From Arbacia lixula (Eukaryota > Echinodermata > Echinoidea > Arbacioida > Arbaciidae), in assembly GCA_963669155.1 (NCBI GenBank), contig OZ022593.1:7186672-7250671 (forward strand): 64,000 nucleotides of DNA, given 5' to 3'. Under the pieces are notes generated by a model. The model did not search any database and was not told the DNA's origin. It saw only the letters and a program-made list of their open reading frames with translations. How positions within the stretch are numbered: the stretch's first letter is position 1; every line of letters begins with the position of its first letter. Positions 10,155 to 20,338 of this stretch are shown piece by piece. Both the position numbers and the translations under genes were made by a program.

Positions 10155-10243
10155 TTTTGTGTATGTCCGTATGTGGTTGGTAATACTCTAGACAAATGAT
10201 TGAGGCATGACTTCACTGCTTCGGAGTCAGAATGGAAGTGAGC

Positions 10244-10249
10244 TTTATT
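10244..10249 (-). promoter_or_regulatory. AATAAA in 5' LTR
   Basis: Same motif as at 4659-4664. In the 5' LTR it must be bypassed or lie outside the transcript; which applies depends on the RNA start, not visible here. Confidence 0.45.
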
Positions 10250-10260
10250 CTTCATTCTCC

Positions 10261-10268
10261 ACTATATA
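10261..10268 (-). promoter_or_regulatory. TATA-like box in 5' LTR
   Basis: Minus-strand TATATAGT lies 11 bp upstream of AATAAA. It is the best TATA-like motif near the R/U5 end, with the same copy at 4676-4683. Other TATATA runs occur nearer the outer end, so the real promoter is not settled. Confidence 0.3.
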
Positions 10269-10568
10269 CTACAACGCATATACACTGTACAACATGTGGC
10301 GGTTACATAATACTGGCCGACAGGCCGATGAGAGCATGGATGAGCGATGATGAGAATAACAGAGATGAAGCTGGAGGGGTGGTGTTTGTAGGAGATGACC
10401 GGACGTAAAAAGGGGAATGGAATGTCATGGATCGTGGGAAAGGAATAGGCATGGCATGAAGGGTGATACTGAAATGGGTCGTGTGGGATGATGTACAATT
10501 CATCAATAATGTTCATATATACATACATAGTCATACATTATATAAATACATATTCACAGACACAATAT

Positions 10569-10757
10569 TCCCCTCTCTCCTTCTCTCTCCCACTCCCTTT
10601 TACTCCCCCCTCTCTAACTACCCCCTCTCCCCCTCTCCTCTCTCTCTCTCTTTCCCCTCTCTCCCCCTCTCTCCCCCCTCTCTCCCCCCTCTCTCCCCCC
10701 TTCTCTCACCTTCTCTCCCCCTTCTCTCCCCTCTCTCTCCCTCTCTCCCTTTCTGTG
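10569..10757. repeat. Polypyrimidine tract, right half
   Basis: CT-rich sequence of the same kind as 3860-4569 (ctctccccc units), directly outside the 5' LTR. It is the continuation of the tract interrupted by the insertion. Confidence 0.88.
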
Positions 10758-11167
10758 CCATAAATGTCCCCCTTTCAACATAGCTGCTTCATTGTTGATA
10801 TATCCAGTTCAACATGCTTTTGCACAAGAAATGAACCCAGCATAATGTAATCAATGTCTGACAGTGACAACTTGATGATGTTGTCAAACTGATATCAAGA
10901 TCAAAACATCCTGTCACAAAAAAAAGGTTGGGTATAGTCAGGAAGGCATTGGAAGTTAATTTTTTTGGAAGCTGTCACAGAATTCAATTTTTGTTGTTTG
11001 ACAAAACTAAAGACAGCCCAAATGAAGGCCTTTATAGCACTATCTACCTGTTAATAACACACATAAACTAGTGATATTTGATGTTTTTTTTATTTGATAT
11101 ATTTGTGATATTTTGCACCAGTCAGGCACACATGATCTCTTGAGTAATACTTTGACTGCCACAGGAA
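10758..11167. other. No gene seen
   Basis: AT-rich unique-looking sequence with no ORF of note and no shared repeat noticed. Confidence 0.55.
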
Positions 11168-11470
11168 GACTTAAAGAAAAATTCTACCATGAAGATAGAT
11201 TGGTTTTAATCAAAGCAGAAACATGAAAGCAACATTAGTGAAGGTTTGAAGAAAATCCTTCATAGGATAAGAAAGTTATGTTTTGTTTTATATTTCAATT
11301 TTGTGACATCACAAATTAGCTGCTCTCCTGTATGTTGTGTGATGTATGATTCCATCAATTGCGCCTTTTCTGTTTTTTGATGCTGGAATAAATATTGTTT
11401 TTTTTTCATAGAGGTGTGATTCATCAAAACGCATTTTATCAAACGCACAGGTCAAACTTTAGGGTGGACT
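11168..11470 (+). mobile_element. Family C MITE, old damaged copy
   Basis: Diverged version of the family C left arm (ggttttaatcaaagcagaaa ... gtgaaggtttga ... gataagaaagttatg ... gctctcctgtatgttgtgt), then a degenerate right part ending near agggtggactttc. Compare 12250 and 30430. Confidence 0.6.
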
Positions 11471-11566
11471 TTCTGTCTGTCATGGGGCATAGTCCAAAAG
11501 TTTTTTTTTCAACTCTCATTTTACTCCCTCCCCTTTTTCAGAAGGCAGAGAGGTTGTTGTAGTTGT

Positions 11567-11939
11567 TTAAAGGGCATATACTGTACTGGGAAGGCAAAAA
11601 AGCCTTCAAAATGTAATTGTTAGCAATCTTCTTGCCAATGGTCTTAAATTCATGTATTGTCTATTTTAGAAGCTTGCTGAAAGTTATTTGCCCTCAAATG
11701 ATTCACATATGGAGTAATTAATGATTAATGATTAAATCCTCAAAATGTTCGGGCCGAACATTTTGAGGATTTGTGATTTAATCACTCATTACTCCAAATG
11801 AAGATCATTTGAGGGCAAATAACTTTCAGCAAGCTTCTAAAATAGACAATACATGAATTTAAGACCATTGGCAAGAAGGTGGCTAACAATTACATTTTGA
11901 AGGCTTTTTTGCCTTCCCAGTACAGTATATGCCCTTTAA
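11567..11939 (+). mobile_element. Family A palindromic MITE, well preserved
   Basis: 373 bp bounded by TTAA (11567-11570, 11936-11939). Ends are TTAAAGGGCATATACTGTAC and its inverse. The two arms of about 186 bp meet at tgttcgggccgaaca (11746-11760), so a transcript from either strand would fold into one long hairpin. The left arm has the attaatgattaatgatt variant, giving the element an orientation. Non-coding. Confidence 0.92.
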
Positions 11940-12249
11940 GGGATATGGAATATGTTGATACATTTTGATTGTGTCTGCATTGATATGTCTCTTTGGTTAA
12001 CCGTCCATCCGAATGCTGAAATAGTCACACCCTGCCAAAATAGGGAAGATATATTGGACAGGAATGGATGGTCCTTAGAACTGTCATGATTCCTCCTTCA
12101 TACAAATTACATGTTCAAGCATCCATCTGCTCTAAGCTTCAACCAGTGGTAGTCCAATGCCTGTTCCAACACAGTTTATCACCTATGGGACTAGGTAGGT
12201 TAATCCTGTCGTTATCAAGACAACTGCTGGGCTATGGGATGTGTATGCA

Positions 12250-12630
12250 TTAAAGGGATAGCTCACCCTGACATTATTTTGGTTTCAATAAAAGGAGACA
12301 CATAAAAGAAACATATCAGTGAAGGTTTGATGAAAATCGTTTGAAGGAAACGCAAGCTATTTGATATTAATGTTTTCATTTTGTAACGTCACATGCGAGA
12401 TGCTCTCCCATATGTTGTGTACTACTTTTTCCTTAAATTACCTTTTTTATGTTCTTTGATGAAGGAATACATTCTTTTCATAGCGATATGTGTGTAAAAA
12501 CATGTGTCTAATGATATATCAAACACAAATATGCAATGGTAAATATCTTGTTGAGAAAATAGACATTTTTCAAAAAAATTGACACAACATATGAGAGAGC
12601 ACCTCGCACGTGACGTCACATAACTGTGCA
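12250..12630 (+). mobile_element. Family C MITE, right end lost
   Basis: Starts TTAAAGGGATAGCTCACCCT and contains the family left arm. The arm pair gctctcccatatgttgtgt / acacaacatatgagagagc forms the inner palindrome, followed by cacgtgacgtcacata. The outer right arm is not recognisable. Confidence 0.75.
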
Positions 12631-12639
12631 AACATACAC

Positions 12640-13496
12640 AGTGGCACACAAAGGGTTGTAAATTATCTTATAAAGTATCAAAAAGTTAGTTTCTTCTGAC
12701 ATTCCTGGCAAAGCAACAACTAGTTGCCGGAAAGTATTTGATTTGAATTCTTGTCAAGGTGACTCACGCTGCCAACTGAAATTTGACATTTAGTCAAACA
12801 GGTGATGTACAGGTATGCACGGAGGATGCGATGAATTAGTGTTTGGCATGAAATCGCTGACTGCTGCAATAATGCAAAGAATTAATTATATAGCGTAGCC
12901 ACCTAAGAAACTATCATATGGGAGCTCATGGCCAATTAGTGCTCCCCCCTCCCTACAATTCAAAATAAAATGCCCACAAATAATAAAACAGCCCATTTGA
13001 GATTTGTTTTTTATTATTTATAAGGTATGATATTTTATGGTATGTGTTGCATGGCATGATGCTTGGTAAGTATCCATAAACTCATACACCCACACACTCA
13101 TACACTCACACTCTCACACATCCACACACCCATGCAGTCACACATCCACACACCCACACACTCACACCCATATCACTTCCACAAACCCACATCCAGCACC
13201 CCCCACGAACAAGATGGCCCCACAATGCAAATATGAGCTACCCCTTCCTCATACAGAATGTTCAATTCAATTAATAAATAAAACCACAATTTCATCATAT
13301 ACAGAAATAAGATTACATGATCAGGCTACATATTATTGAATTACAATAAGCAAAAGAGAAGAAAAAAGCCAAGACAAATGATGTCCACACCCAGATGTTC
13401 ACACCCTCACCCACAGAACCCCACACCTGTACACCCTGCCACCACCCTACACCTGTACCCTCACCTACTCCTACCACCTCTCCCACACACACAATA
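12640..13496. other. No gene; CA/CCCA-rich stretches
   Basis: No exon seen. 13080-13200 and 13380-13490 are rich in cacaccc-type simple sequence. 13261-13285 (ttcaattcaattaataaata) resembles the tail of a non-LTR element on the minus strand, but without a clean AATAAA. Confidence 0.5.
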
Positions 13497-13900
13497 GTGA
13501 GCTTTCATTTTGAGGACGGACGGGCTCCAGAGCGGTAATCCGACACCAAGATCGATCTGCGCATGCGCCACCACCCGCTCTGGAATCCGCGCGGGGAATC
13601 GAGAACGTGAATTCTGAGATTTCTCGTCCTCGACGAGTAGAGGACAGCAGCCAATCAGCGCCCGTACAGATGATGTAATGCAAATCGCACGTGCGACCGG
13701 CTGTTTTGTTTAAGCTCTCGATCCCAGCGTGGCCCACGTTTTCAGGGGCCGGTAGGGGGTGTGCCAGATGACATCACACGCACCGCCGTTCGCGTTCTCT
13801 GTCTTTTAGCGAAACTGCGTGTGAATTGCCGCGGACGGACGACGAGAACAGATTGCTCACTGATTTAGTTTCCGTCCGCGGGGTTATAACGAAAGCTCCC
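13497..13900 (+). mobile_element. Family D GC-rich MITE with TA ends
   Basis: A 404-bp element between TA at 13495-13496 and 13901-13902, with terminal GTGAGCTTTC ... GAAAGCTCCC. It is the reverse complement relative of 27155-27517: shared blocks include gcgcatgcgcca, cgcccgtacagatgatg and ttcgcgttctctgtctt. It is CpG-rich against an AT-rich background, with no ORF of transposase type. Confidence 0.85.
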
Positions 13901-14204
13901 TAATTTTGCCCAACAACGCAAAAAACCCAACTTCCAATTTCCATACGTCATAATACACAGCACTGTTGAGGTTGTTCATTTCATAGACATTAGGCTAGTA
14001 CTTAAGCTTGGTAATAAATCCTAATGTGAAGAGGGTATGAGTGTGAAGGGGGCTTGGCTGGCAGTCAGGCTGTGTTTATGTCTGAGCTGGTTCAGGGTCT
14101 GATTTATATGCCACCCTTCACACCACCAATGTGAGAACAGGGACGTCCCTGGTGAGAACATCCACTGGACTTTGCTTCAAACTAGCAAAAGTTCAGTATC
14201 CATG

Positions 14205-14364
14205 GGGCCTGGGTCATGTTGCATATAGGTTTTCAATTGTTATAACTTACCATTAATGGTAATCACCATGGCAACAGCCATTAAGCTCTCCTCATTGCAC
14301 CTTGCCATGGTAGTTACCATTGATTGTAAGTTACAATAATTGAGAACCTTTATGCAACATGGCC
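14205..14364. mobile_element. Family E short palindromic MITE
   Basis: A 160-bp inverted repeat with ends GGGCCTGGGTCATGTTGCAT and atgcaacatggccc. The inner parts are cttaccattaatggtaatc and gtagttaccattgattgtaa. Related copies lie at 60234-60395 and, partly, about 53385-53496. Confidence 0.75.
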
Positions 14365-14695
14365 CTGATCTAGAAAATAAGTCCATTAGGAAACGCATAT
14401 TATTGGTTAACCCTCTTATTGGTAAACCCTCTTATTGGTACACCAAAAAAACAACAACATGAAATATCTTAAATAAGTCACTTGAATTAATTTTATCCTC
14501 GGAATCACTTTGTTATATTGAGTTTGTCCACATAGCAATCACTGTTGCGAAAGTCATAGAAAGTTCATTCAGTGTGCACATATGTGAATTCCAAAGGTAA
14601 TAAGAGGGTTAAATGTATTGATTTTCTGTATACGCCATATATTTTGTTTTTTTATTTTCCCAAATTTTTGCGTCAGGGCTATTTGCACATTAAAC
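14365..14695. other. No gene seen
   Basis: AT-rich sequence. A short duplication of about 16 bp (accctcttattggta) occurs near 14408-14440. Confidence 0.5.
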
Positions 14696-14862
14696 AACAC
14701 GCAAAAATATAAATTTTGATCGCGACATGAATACAACGTGCTGGCGCACATGTACTACTAGAACTGGTACTCTACGATCGCGAGTTTAAGCACTCGGCAA
14801 ATTATCGAAAAGTCCTGATTCTCAAAAAATTAGACTTGCTAAATATATGGTGTATACTTTAT
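14696..14862 (+). repeat. Dispersed repeat fragment shared with 48716-48838
   Basis: Shared blocks: catgtactactagaactgg, then tactc ... atttaa/gtttaa ... cgaaaagtcctgattc. The shared piece ends near catatacac/gtatactt. No terminal repeats seen, so the class is unknown. Confidence 0.55.
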
Positions 14863-15107
14863 ATATATTTTGCGCTCTTCACCTGTAGTAATTGTGGCGA
14901 TTGTGAAGATTTCTGTTTTTCCTTCTTGACAAGTGCTCTCTGATGAAAACCCACCTTGATTGATTGCGAACTATCACTTGATCTAATAACAGCCATAAAA
15001 CATTTCTGGAGAGGGTTGAGTGGCTGAGACAGTGCTCTTGGATCACGGCTGTCTTTTCAGAAGGACAGGCCACTGAATATAAAACGAAAGATGTACAATC
15101 TGCAGCG

Positions 15108-15116
15108 CAACATACA

Positions 15117-15167
<51 letters not shown>

Positions 15168-15184
15168 TCTCATCTCACACACAC
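15108..15184. repeat. (CA)n microsatellite
   Basis: A nearly pure CA run of about 60 bp with a few TA interruptions. Confidence 0.9.
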
Positions 15185-15930
15185 CTTCATGTAGGATGTT
15201 CTTGTACCAATGTGTAGAAAATGCTTTAACCAAATCATTTAAAGAAAATGTAATTTCTTGTTCAAAAACATTTAAAAAATAAAAAGTAGGACATTCATAA
15301 AAAGTGGTATCTATCAATTATAATTCTTCAAATTTCCTCAAAATTTGGCAACTGCTATAATGCTTTAATTATAGCAGTTTATGGTTATTGGGAGGGAAGT
15401 TATTTTTTTCTATTTTCTGTGTTTTGTTTTACAAAATTTTATTTTTTAACCTGCAAACGGGACACCCTGTCTTTAACAAACCCCCACGCTTGGTATATCT
15501 TACATTTAGATGAATCAGTGATTCTTGTCTCAATCAAAGCTTCCCTCAAGAGAGAGAGTTCTGGGGAAGTTCAACAAGGTTGGTGTCTCCTTGGTAGATG
15601 AGCAGATGTCTGTCCTGAGGATAGTCCCCGTCATTCCTGTGGTAGTAGATTGTCATCTGGGGATGGGAAATGATGTCATTATAGATAACTACTCACTGAC
15701 TTTCCTAATTTTAACTCTGAGATGATGCCATCTCGAAATGAATGCTATAACTCACCCTCCTACCAATTTGATATATTCTTGTCATTGTTTCCACATGTTT
15801 TCCCTACAGCTATTATGAGCATTAATCCTCTTGCATGAGTATAATGCCATAAACAAAGGTTAAATGCATATTTTAGTCTGCGAATCCTGATTATTCTGAA
15901 GTAGGTTGTGTGATGGTTTGCCAAGGACAA
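15185..15930. other. No gene seen
   Basis: A hairpin-like pair occurs near 15352-15378 (actgctataa ... ttatagcagt). About 15385-15475 resembles short repeat fragments at about 34960-35025 and 42110-42180 (ccattttctgtggtattt ... aacctgc). Confidence 0.45.
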
Positions 15931-16326
15931 TAGGCCCGTTCACACACACCGGAAATCGAAATTACAATCGCGATCCAAATTTCGAGTTTTTTTTTCCGAC
16001 CGTTCATACACAGGGAAAAATCGTACTTCCCAGCAAGGAAAGAACGATCAGTGGTCAAATTGTGCATGCGCGAAACTTGCATGACCGAAGACTGACCCCG
16101 CTGTCCCAATAGAGTTTCGCGCGCGCGCGCGATTCAAAGAGACGCTTGGCAAAATAATCGCGATTTTTCTGAAAAATCGCACTAATAGTGCGAGTTGAAT
16201 CGCGATTAGGATCGCGGTACTTAGTGCGATTTTTCTGTCCACACTGGAAAAAATTTCGGAATTTTGATCGCGATTAGAAAATCGATTTTTAAATCGCACT
16301 TTTTCCCTTGTGTGTGAACGGGCCTA
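15931..16326. mobile_element. Family F MITE with long terminal inverted repeats
   Basis: 396 bp. Ends are TAGGCCCGTTCACACACACC and ttgtgtgtgaacgggccta. The inner arms are rich in TCGCGAT/ATCGCGA motifs and there is a CG dinucleotide run near 16119-16131. Only one copy is in the window. No ORF of transposase type. Confidence 0.85.
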
Positions 16327-17749
16327 TCGTGTAATCAGAGTGGACTAGATAAGATGGGCACGTTTCCGCTTATTTTGAAAGGGATCAGGAAATTTACTGC
16401 ATTGGACAACAAAAACATTGGTTTTGTGCATATGGGGCCTTTCACATTGAGGCTGTCCTAGTATGATTTCTGCTGATAACAAAATAATATTTTCTTTAGA
16501 AAAATGCAATCAAAACTTCCTTTGGTGCACTTTATTGTACACGAGACAAGTAGGGAAAATCGTTAAGAATGTATTTACTTTTCAGGGGGGCCATTTTTCA
16601 AACACATCCTAGCCCCCTTTGGCTGTAGAATTGTGGCAAAATTGTGTCTTCTCAAGTGGTCTTCAGGCACCTTGTTCTCTGTATTTATTTTATGTGTCCA
16701 GTCAAAAGGGGTATATAGAACTATGATAGCTGATAATAAACTAGATATACCTTGCCAGTGTTTGTGGATTGGAGAATATACCAAGGTTGTAATCACCTGT
16801 GATTCAATGAACTTAGTTATAGTAATGCTCCTAAACAGGATTCATTTTAATGGGGAAAAAGTGGGATGGGTAAACTAGGTCTGGTGTGGACAATTCTGAA
16901 TCAAGGTAGTGTCTACGCTTGCTGTGTGATGAGTAGGTCATATCTTAAAAGTGTGAATTATGGGGTCAGAGAGACAATGAATGTGTGCAGAGATTATTTT
17001 GCTACCCCATCAGCTTCAATGAAAGGACAGAGGGTTACCTATAAAGGGAGACACCTGTGAAGACCCTCAGGAAACCAGTGAAACCCCCCAGGAATCCTCC
17101 GGCAGCGAGATCTATGCTAGTAGAGTAAGTCAAACTAGCAGACATATTAATGCCCCTGTGGTTAATCCCCTGGCTTAGTAAGGAAATGAAGCTAAAAACA
17201 GAACAAACTAATTGAAATGAGTTGATTTATAACAAATGGATCAGGGATTTCATAAAAATCAGAGAAATATGAAGAAAGTGGCAATTGCCTAAAGATCTTG
17301 GTCACTAACCCCCCATTCTTGCATTACTGGTTGTACTCCTTGGAATCGTCTGGTATATATATTGTTTTGTGGGGTAAGGATAAGTCTAAACAATATATCA
17401 GACCCGCGGAGCCCTTCAAGTTGATAGTATGTCAATATGATATATGGAGCTTCCCAGGACGTCATTCAGGGTTGGTTATTAAAATTGAGGAAACTTTGAA
17501 TCATTTGTTGGTAGATATTTCTGATTAACCAAACTTTCTTAAATCTCGTCCTATGATTATTATCCTGGTCAGACAGATTTGTGTCCCCTCCAGAAACGTC
17601 CATACTACAAGCAAGAAATTTGTTACTATGTCAACCAAATATAGCTGGTTCCCAAGTTTGCTACTCAGAGACAGGAACTGGGTAAACCCAATTTTAAAAA
17701 CGTACCTTAGCTTTTTTGAAGCTTATTCTAAGTGCAATTAGACATTTGC
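16327..17749. other. No gene seen
   Basis: Unique-looking sequence with short ORFs that lack domains or convincing splice context. Confidence 0.55.
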
Positions 17750-17945
17750 TTACCACAATATTGCTGTATTTTTTTTATTACGTCTTAATCCACAAATTAG
17801 CCGCAAAATAGCCAGAAAAAAGGAGGAAGTAAATACTGTAATATTAGTGTGACTCCCATTCACATGTGCAGCCATCAGCAATCCAACCTTGAAATTACTG
17901 CAAATTTTGCGCTTATTTTGTGGATTGGTGGCGTATATGAAGGGG
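17750..17945 (+). repeat. Dispersed repeat family G, partial
   Basis: Shares cacaatattg...gtattttttt, aatccacaaattagccgcaa, aggaggaagtaaatactg and tgcaaattttgcgc...ttgtggattggtggc with 44348-44545, 56707-56985 and 58195-58535. Confidence 0.65.
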
Positions 17946-18248
17946 GATTCTGTGTCCTCTTCTATCGCCGTGAATCATAATGAATGTATCATTCGTCTGA
18001 CTTGTTTACTAGTCTGAAAAAACCTGGCTGTCCTTGAACAAGTGTTTGTGTGGCAAGGTTGGAGTGAGTGACACACGCTTGCTGCAGAGAACTAGACGGT
18101 TGGCCTTGGCAGTGCTGGCGGAGCGGAAGGCCAAGGAAACAATCAAAATGCAGAGGAAATCTGAGTGATTGCCTTGTGTTTGGGTGACCTTTCATGATCG
18201 TGTACCAGGGATGTTGGTGCCTCATAGGTGCATGAGGAAGGAGTCTAA
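17946..18248. other. No gene seen
   Basis: Nothing recognisable; TAA at 18246-18248 is the target duplication of the next element. Confidence 0.5.
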
Positions 18249-18608
18249 GGGCATGTTTATCATGTTTATCTTTTTAAGGTAGAATTAAGGTTTCCAAACG
18301 TGTTTAAAATTTTTGAAACGCATTTCAGGGAGTTGATAAACGTAAAGGTGTTTTGATTATGGGGTTCGGAAAGCTGTTTTGAAACATGCAAATTTGTACG
18401 ATCCAAAACGCGCTTGAGACAGAAACACGTTTAAAGAAACAAGATAAACGCAAAGCTGTTTTGAAATGTCTTTAAACCACTGTTTTCGGTGACAAGGCCG
18501 GTTTTCGACTTGGGCGATCGAGTTGAAAAATGCACCATTTTTTTAAAACGCGTTTGTAAAGGCCTTTGGAAACGCGTTTAAATTTCCAAAAAGTTGATAA
18601 ACACGGCC
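18249..18608 (-). mobile_element. Family B MITE (PIF/Harbinger-like ends)
   Basis: 360 bp, GGGCATGTTTATC ... AGTTGATAAACACGGCC, flanked by TAA on both sides (18246-18248, 18609-18611). The body is made of repeated aacgcgttt/aaacgcgtt motifs. Other copies: 19909, 33619 and 39144. Ends starting GGC with 3-bp duplications fit PIF/Harbinger, by inference. Confidence 0.87.
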
Positions 18609-19381
18609 TAACTTCCATGGTGCAAGGCTGCAGACCAATGCCATGGACCATGGTGACTGCCCAGAGCTTGAAATACTTTTGTGATGATCTGATTGATGGT
18701 ACTGTTACCTTTAATTCATGTGTCTGTGGTTTAGGTGCCTGGGCATCGTCTCTAAGTATTACTCATGTCAGAGCCAGAGAAGATTAACCTTGTCTACAGA
18801 CTTTAATCTTTAATTTTCATTATGTTGTGTGGCACTCTGAAAGGGAGTGTAGCTCTTTTGCAGGCCCATAAATAAAACTGTAGAGGAACCAGGAAGAAAA
18901 TACTGTTTAAGCTCTTCCCACACACTATTTGTACTGGAAATCGCTCTTTAAAACAAAGTGGCGTCTTTAATGGGCATAAAGCGTGGCTCTCTGATAAAGG
19001 TACATTATAGATATGCGCATATGCATGGATTGTCATGTAACATCCTTTTTGAGGGATCGAGTGTTTTCCCATAGAGTCTTGCATGGACTTGTGGGACTGC
19101 AACCCATGACCTTGCCTAACTCCGCTAATTGAGCCACTTTGCTCTCCCATGTGTTTAACTATTGTCATGGTATCCACAATAAGTCATTGGAAACTGATTT
19201 CATTTCACGTCAAATCAAAATCATGTCTGAATCCAAATGATATGCGTGATATACAAACAAAGCTGTTTACAAGGCCATTCGCAAAGGAAGCAGAACAAGT
19301 GGTCTTGGTGCACAGGTGGTGTTTACAGACACACGCAAACTGCTTGGGAGGGATTCAAGTACATTGTAGAGTGGCTATTTA
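18609..19381. other. No gene seen
   Basis: Unique-looking sequence; no supported exon. Confidence 0.5.
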
Positions 19382-19613
19382 GGTCAGGTGTTTTTTTGTA
19401 GACAGTGGTCTTTTCAGGTATGACTGGACCTTGAAACCTGTTTTAAAAGACCACTTGAGGGAGACAAATAATTGTGGTGTTTTTGAGCAGGTGGACTCTG
19501 TCTACAGGTTGCCTTAATGTAGGCTTCATTGAGAAACGTGATTCAAGGGAAACACGACATGTTTTCTTTGTAGTCAGGTGGTCACTAATACAGGTTTCAC
19601 TGTATTAACAAAT
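19382..19613 (+). repeat. Dispersed repeat family L
   Basis: Contains gtagtcaggtggtcactaat, acaggtttcactgta, and a preceding aagaccacttgagggagac. 26645-26818 has the same order (ttcaagggagaccag ... gtcaggtggtccttttatga ... caggtgctactgta). Confidence 0.6.
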
Positions 19614-19908
19614 ATACAGGTATTTTGTCATGTGCTGAAATCGTTTGCCATGTAATGGAAGTAGGCTACATATTGGTCTAGTGAATAACCCATCTTTTTA
19701 TGGTGGTGATAACATTTGAAGCAAGAATGAATTTATTGTAACATTAGTCTATCCAATACTTAGACAAATACATCCTTTGCTGAAGGAAAGTATTTATAAT
19801 ATGAATTGATGTTTATGTGGTTGAAATAGGTGTAGAAGAACAAAACTCATATATTTCTTTTCATCAACAGACAGACTAGCCTTCAACAGTTGGTGGGTGT
19901 TGATGTAA

Positions 19909-20338
19909 GGCCGTGTTTATCAACTTTTCAGAAATTTTAACGTGTTTCCAAAGGCCTTTACGAACGCGTTTCCAAACGTGTTTCCAAACACGTTTAAAAA
20001 AATGGTGCGTTTATCAACTCCAAATGCCTTTACGAACGCGTTTCCAAACGTGTTTCCAAACACGTTTAAAAAAATGGTGCGTTTATCAACTCCAAATGCC
20101 TTTACGAACGCGTTTCCAAACGCGTTTCCAAACGCGTTTCCAAACACGTTTAAAAAACGGTGCGTTTATCAACTCAATTGCCCAAGGATCGTACAAATTT
20201 GCGTGTTTCAAAACAGCTTTCCAAACCCCCTAATCAAAACACCTTTGTGTTTATCAACTCGTTTAAACGCGTTTTAAAAAAATTTAAACGCTTTTGGAAA
20301 CCTTAATTCTACCCCCCAAAAAGTTGATAAACACGCCC
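19909..20338 (+). mobile_element. Family B MITE with internal 72-bp tandem repeats
   Basis: 430 bp, GGCCGTGTTTATCAAC ... GTTGATAAACACGCCC, flanked by TAA (19906-19908, 20339-20341). From 19954 a 72-bp unit is repeated about three times (unit starts 19954, 20026, 20098). The terminal motif gtttatcaact recurs inside at 20009, 20081, 20164 and 20249. Confidence 0.9.

Larger units (their letters stand above)
4570..10568 (-). mobile_element. Complete Ty3/Gypsy LTR retrotransposon, Mag/SURL-like
   Basis: A 5999-bp element on the minus strand: 5' LTR (right), tRNA-Ser primer-binding site, one gag-pol frame, 3' non-coding region, polypurine tract and 3' LTR (left). The LTRs are identical by eye and the frame is intact, so the insertion is recent. 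Domain order PR-RT-RNaseH-IN places it in Metaviridae (Ty3/Gypsy). The serine-tRNA primer, the gag start overlapping it, and two zinc knuckles suggest the Mag lineage, which includes sea urchin SURL. A 4-5 bp target duplication is possible (TCCC/TTCCC at 4565-4569 and 10568-10572), but the pyrimidine-rich flanks make this weak. No envelope frame is present. Confidence 0.93.
10155..10568 (-). repeat. 5' LTR of the Gypsy element
   Basis: A 414-bp copy identical by eye to 4570-4983. It should hold the promoter, RNA start and R/U5. The outer end abuts the continuing polypyrimidine tract. The 90-residue open frame inside it is present identically in both LTRs and has no recognisable domain. Confidence 0.93.

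Noticed and set aside
4570..10568. Nested insertion of another element inside the retrotransposon
   Set aside because: The internal 279-bp repeat is a direct tandem copy, without inverted ends or target duplication.
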